DNA of 22,273 nt from a virus. The notes below the pieces were generated by a model. The model worked only from the letters and a program-made list of their open reading frames with translations. It had not been told where the DNA came from and ran no database searches. Shown here piece by piece: positions 21,679 to 22,273 of this stretch. How positions within the stretch are numbered: position 1 is the stretch's first letter; the number at the start of each line of letters is the position of its first letter. Location: the IMG/VR virus record IMGVR_UViG_3300025120_000622, positions 1 through 22,273 of that record; one strand, given 5' to 3'. The position numbers and the translations under genes are program-made.

Positions 21679-22169
21679 CCATGAAACCCTGTATCTTTAT
21701 CTGGGTAAATATCTTGATTAGAATTGCTATAGTACTCGTCAAACTTAGATGGTGCATTAAAACTCATAAAGTCAATAAATCTTTGTGCATAGTATTCAGC
21801 AAAATCTCTCTCCTTTTGAATTAAGAAATCTATCTCTTCTTTGCTTGCGTTAGAGCTGTTTTCTGAGTTATGCTTATATACACCTCCATTTGATATAGAA
21901 TATGCAGCAAACGGCAAGTATTCTACCATAGCAAAGTGAATAAGCATTGGTTGTATGTAGTCATTTACTAAAGATAGATAATCTCCTGTTAATTGACCAG
22001 CTAAAATATCAGCACTTATTTTATCATACAAATCTGTACCTAAATAGTTTTGTATATGTATTTCTTGTGCTAGATCAATAAACTGTATAAATTTATCTGT
22101 ATCTACGTTTGAATTTAGTGCAGTGTTTTTGACTAAATCTGATCTCTTAATAAATAGTGCTTTTGCCAT
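21666..22169 (-). CDS. DUF6712-like virion protein, 167 aa
   Basis: A 167-residue mostly helical protein. FIKRSDLVKNTAL (6-18), FIQFIDLAQEIHIQNYLGTDLY (27-48), MLIHFAMVEYLPFAAYSISNGGVYKHN (75-101) and a long C-terminal helix with ERDFAEYYAQRFIDFM match the layout of the DUF6712 family found in Bacteroidota phages among head and tail-connector genes. A head-tail adaptor role is the usual guess. The start is fixed by the TAATG overlap with the upstream gene at 22169. Its end overlaps the 37-aa gene. Confidence 0.65.
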   Translation of the reverse strand: MAKALFIKRSDLVKNTALNSNVDTDKFIQFIDLAQEIHIQNYLGTDLYDKISADILAGQLTGDYLSLVNDYIQPMLIHFAMVEYLPFAAYSISNGGVYKHNSENSSNASKEEIDFLIQKERDFAEYYAQRFIDFMSFNAPSKFDEYYSNSNQDIYPDKDTGFHGWVI

Positions 22170-22273
22170 TACTCTTCTGTGTTTATTGATTCTTCTTCTA
22201 TTATCTCACTATCTCCTTTTTTTATACCAGTTTCTTTTTCAACTTCTGCATCTGTTATAGCATTTGTTAAATC
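22169..22273 (-). CDS. C-terminal end of an upstream gene with acidic tail (partial)
   Basis: The frame entering from the right edge is open for 34 residues (DLTNAITDAEVEKETGIKK ... EESINTEE) and ends with TAA at 22171-22169, overlapping the next ATG (TAATG). The tail is strongly acidic and probably disordered. Too little is present to identify it; by position it should be a virion gene such as a portal or other head protein. Confidence 0.6.
   Translation of the reverse strand, partial: DLTNAITDAEVEKETGIKKGDSEIIEEESINTEE

Noticed and set aside
1-22273. tRNA or other structured RNA genes, integrase, CI-type repressor
   Set aside because: I looked for cloverleaf-like GC-richer stretches and for these protein families and found none that I could support.

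Overview
The window is a low-GC, densely packed stretch of a bacteriophage genome, most likely a tailed dsDNA phage of a marine Bacteroidota (Flavobacteriia-type) host. The evidence for the phage is the terminase large subunit, a 2307-residue tail fibre with a C-terminal S74 chaperone, a holin/M15 endolysin lysis block, ERF recombinase, primase-helicase and a RecE-like exonuclease. The evidence for the host group is the AT-rich leaders without Shine-Dalgarno sequences and four intergenic matches to the Bacteroidota promoter consensus (TTG, 19-20 bp, TAnnTTTG). No integrase, classical repressor, tRNA or CRISPR was found, so lifestyle cannot be decided. Every supported gene is on the minus strand, so transcription runs from high to low coordinates.

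In order of transcription: (1) 22273-13442, virion genes: the end of a larger gene with an acidic tail, a DUF6712-like protein, a small basic protein, the giant tail fibre and four small tail-associated or unknown proteins. (2) 13437-11649, lysis block: two one-TM proteins, a secreted thioredoxin-fold-like protein, an M15 peptidase, a 3TM-type holin and a 45-aa basic protein. (3) 11648-11471, a junction with AT-rich repeats, a probable terminator and a promoter that nearly touches the ERF start. (4) 11470-7145, recombination and replication: ERF annealing protein, SSB-like protein, winged-helix protein, a cluster of three 17-bp palindromes, primase-helicase, VRR-NUC nuclease, sigma-like factor and small unknowns. 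(5) 7141-2089, a lipoprotein with its own promoter, then a RecE-like exonuclease, a DnaA domain IV-like protein, a DUF1599 protein, a very AT-rich T5orf172 (GIY-YIG) gene, small and large terminase and a PD-(D/E)xK nuclease. (6) 2071-307, a promoter and a cascade of ten small genes (33-91 aa), mostly joined by ATGA overlaps or 1-4 nt gaps. (7) 306-1, a leader with repeats and another promoter firing out of the left edge.

The layout suggests that late genes (virion, lysis) are followed by a terminator/promoter switch into early genes. The exonuclease and ERF protein would form a Red-like recombination pair, and the SSB-like, primase-helicase, DnaA-like and winged-helix proteins a replication set. 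I found no clearly new multi-gene system. The best leads are the palindrome cluster beside the winged-helix gene, the independently promoted lipoprotein, the repeats at operon ends, and the small-gene cascade, five of whose members are under 60 aa.
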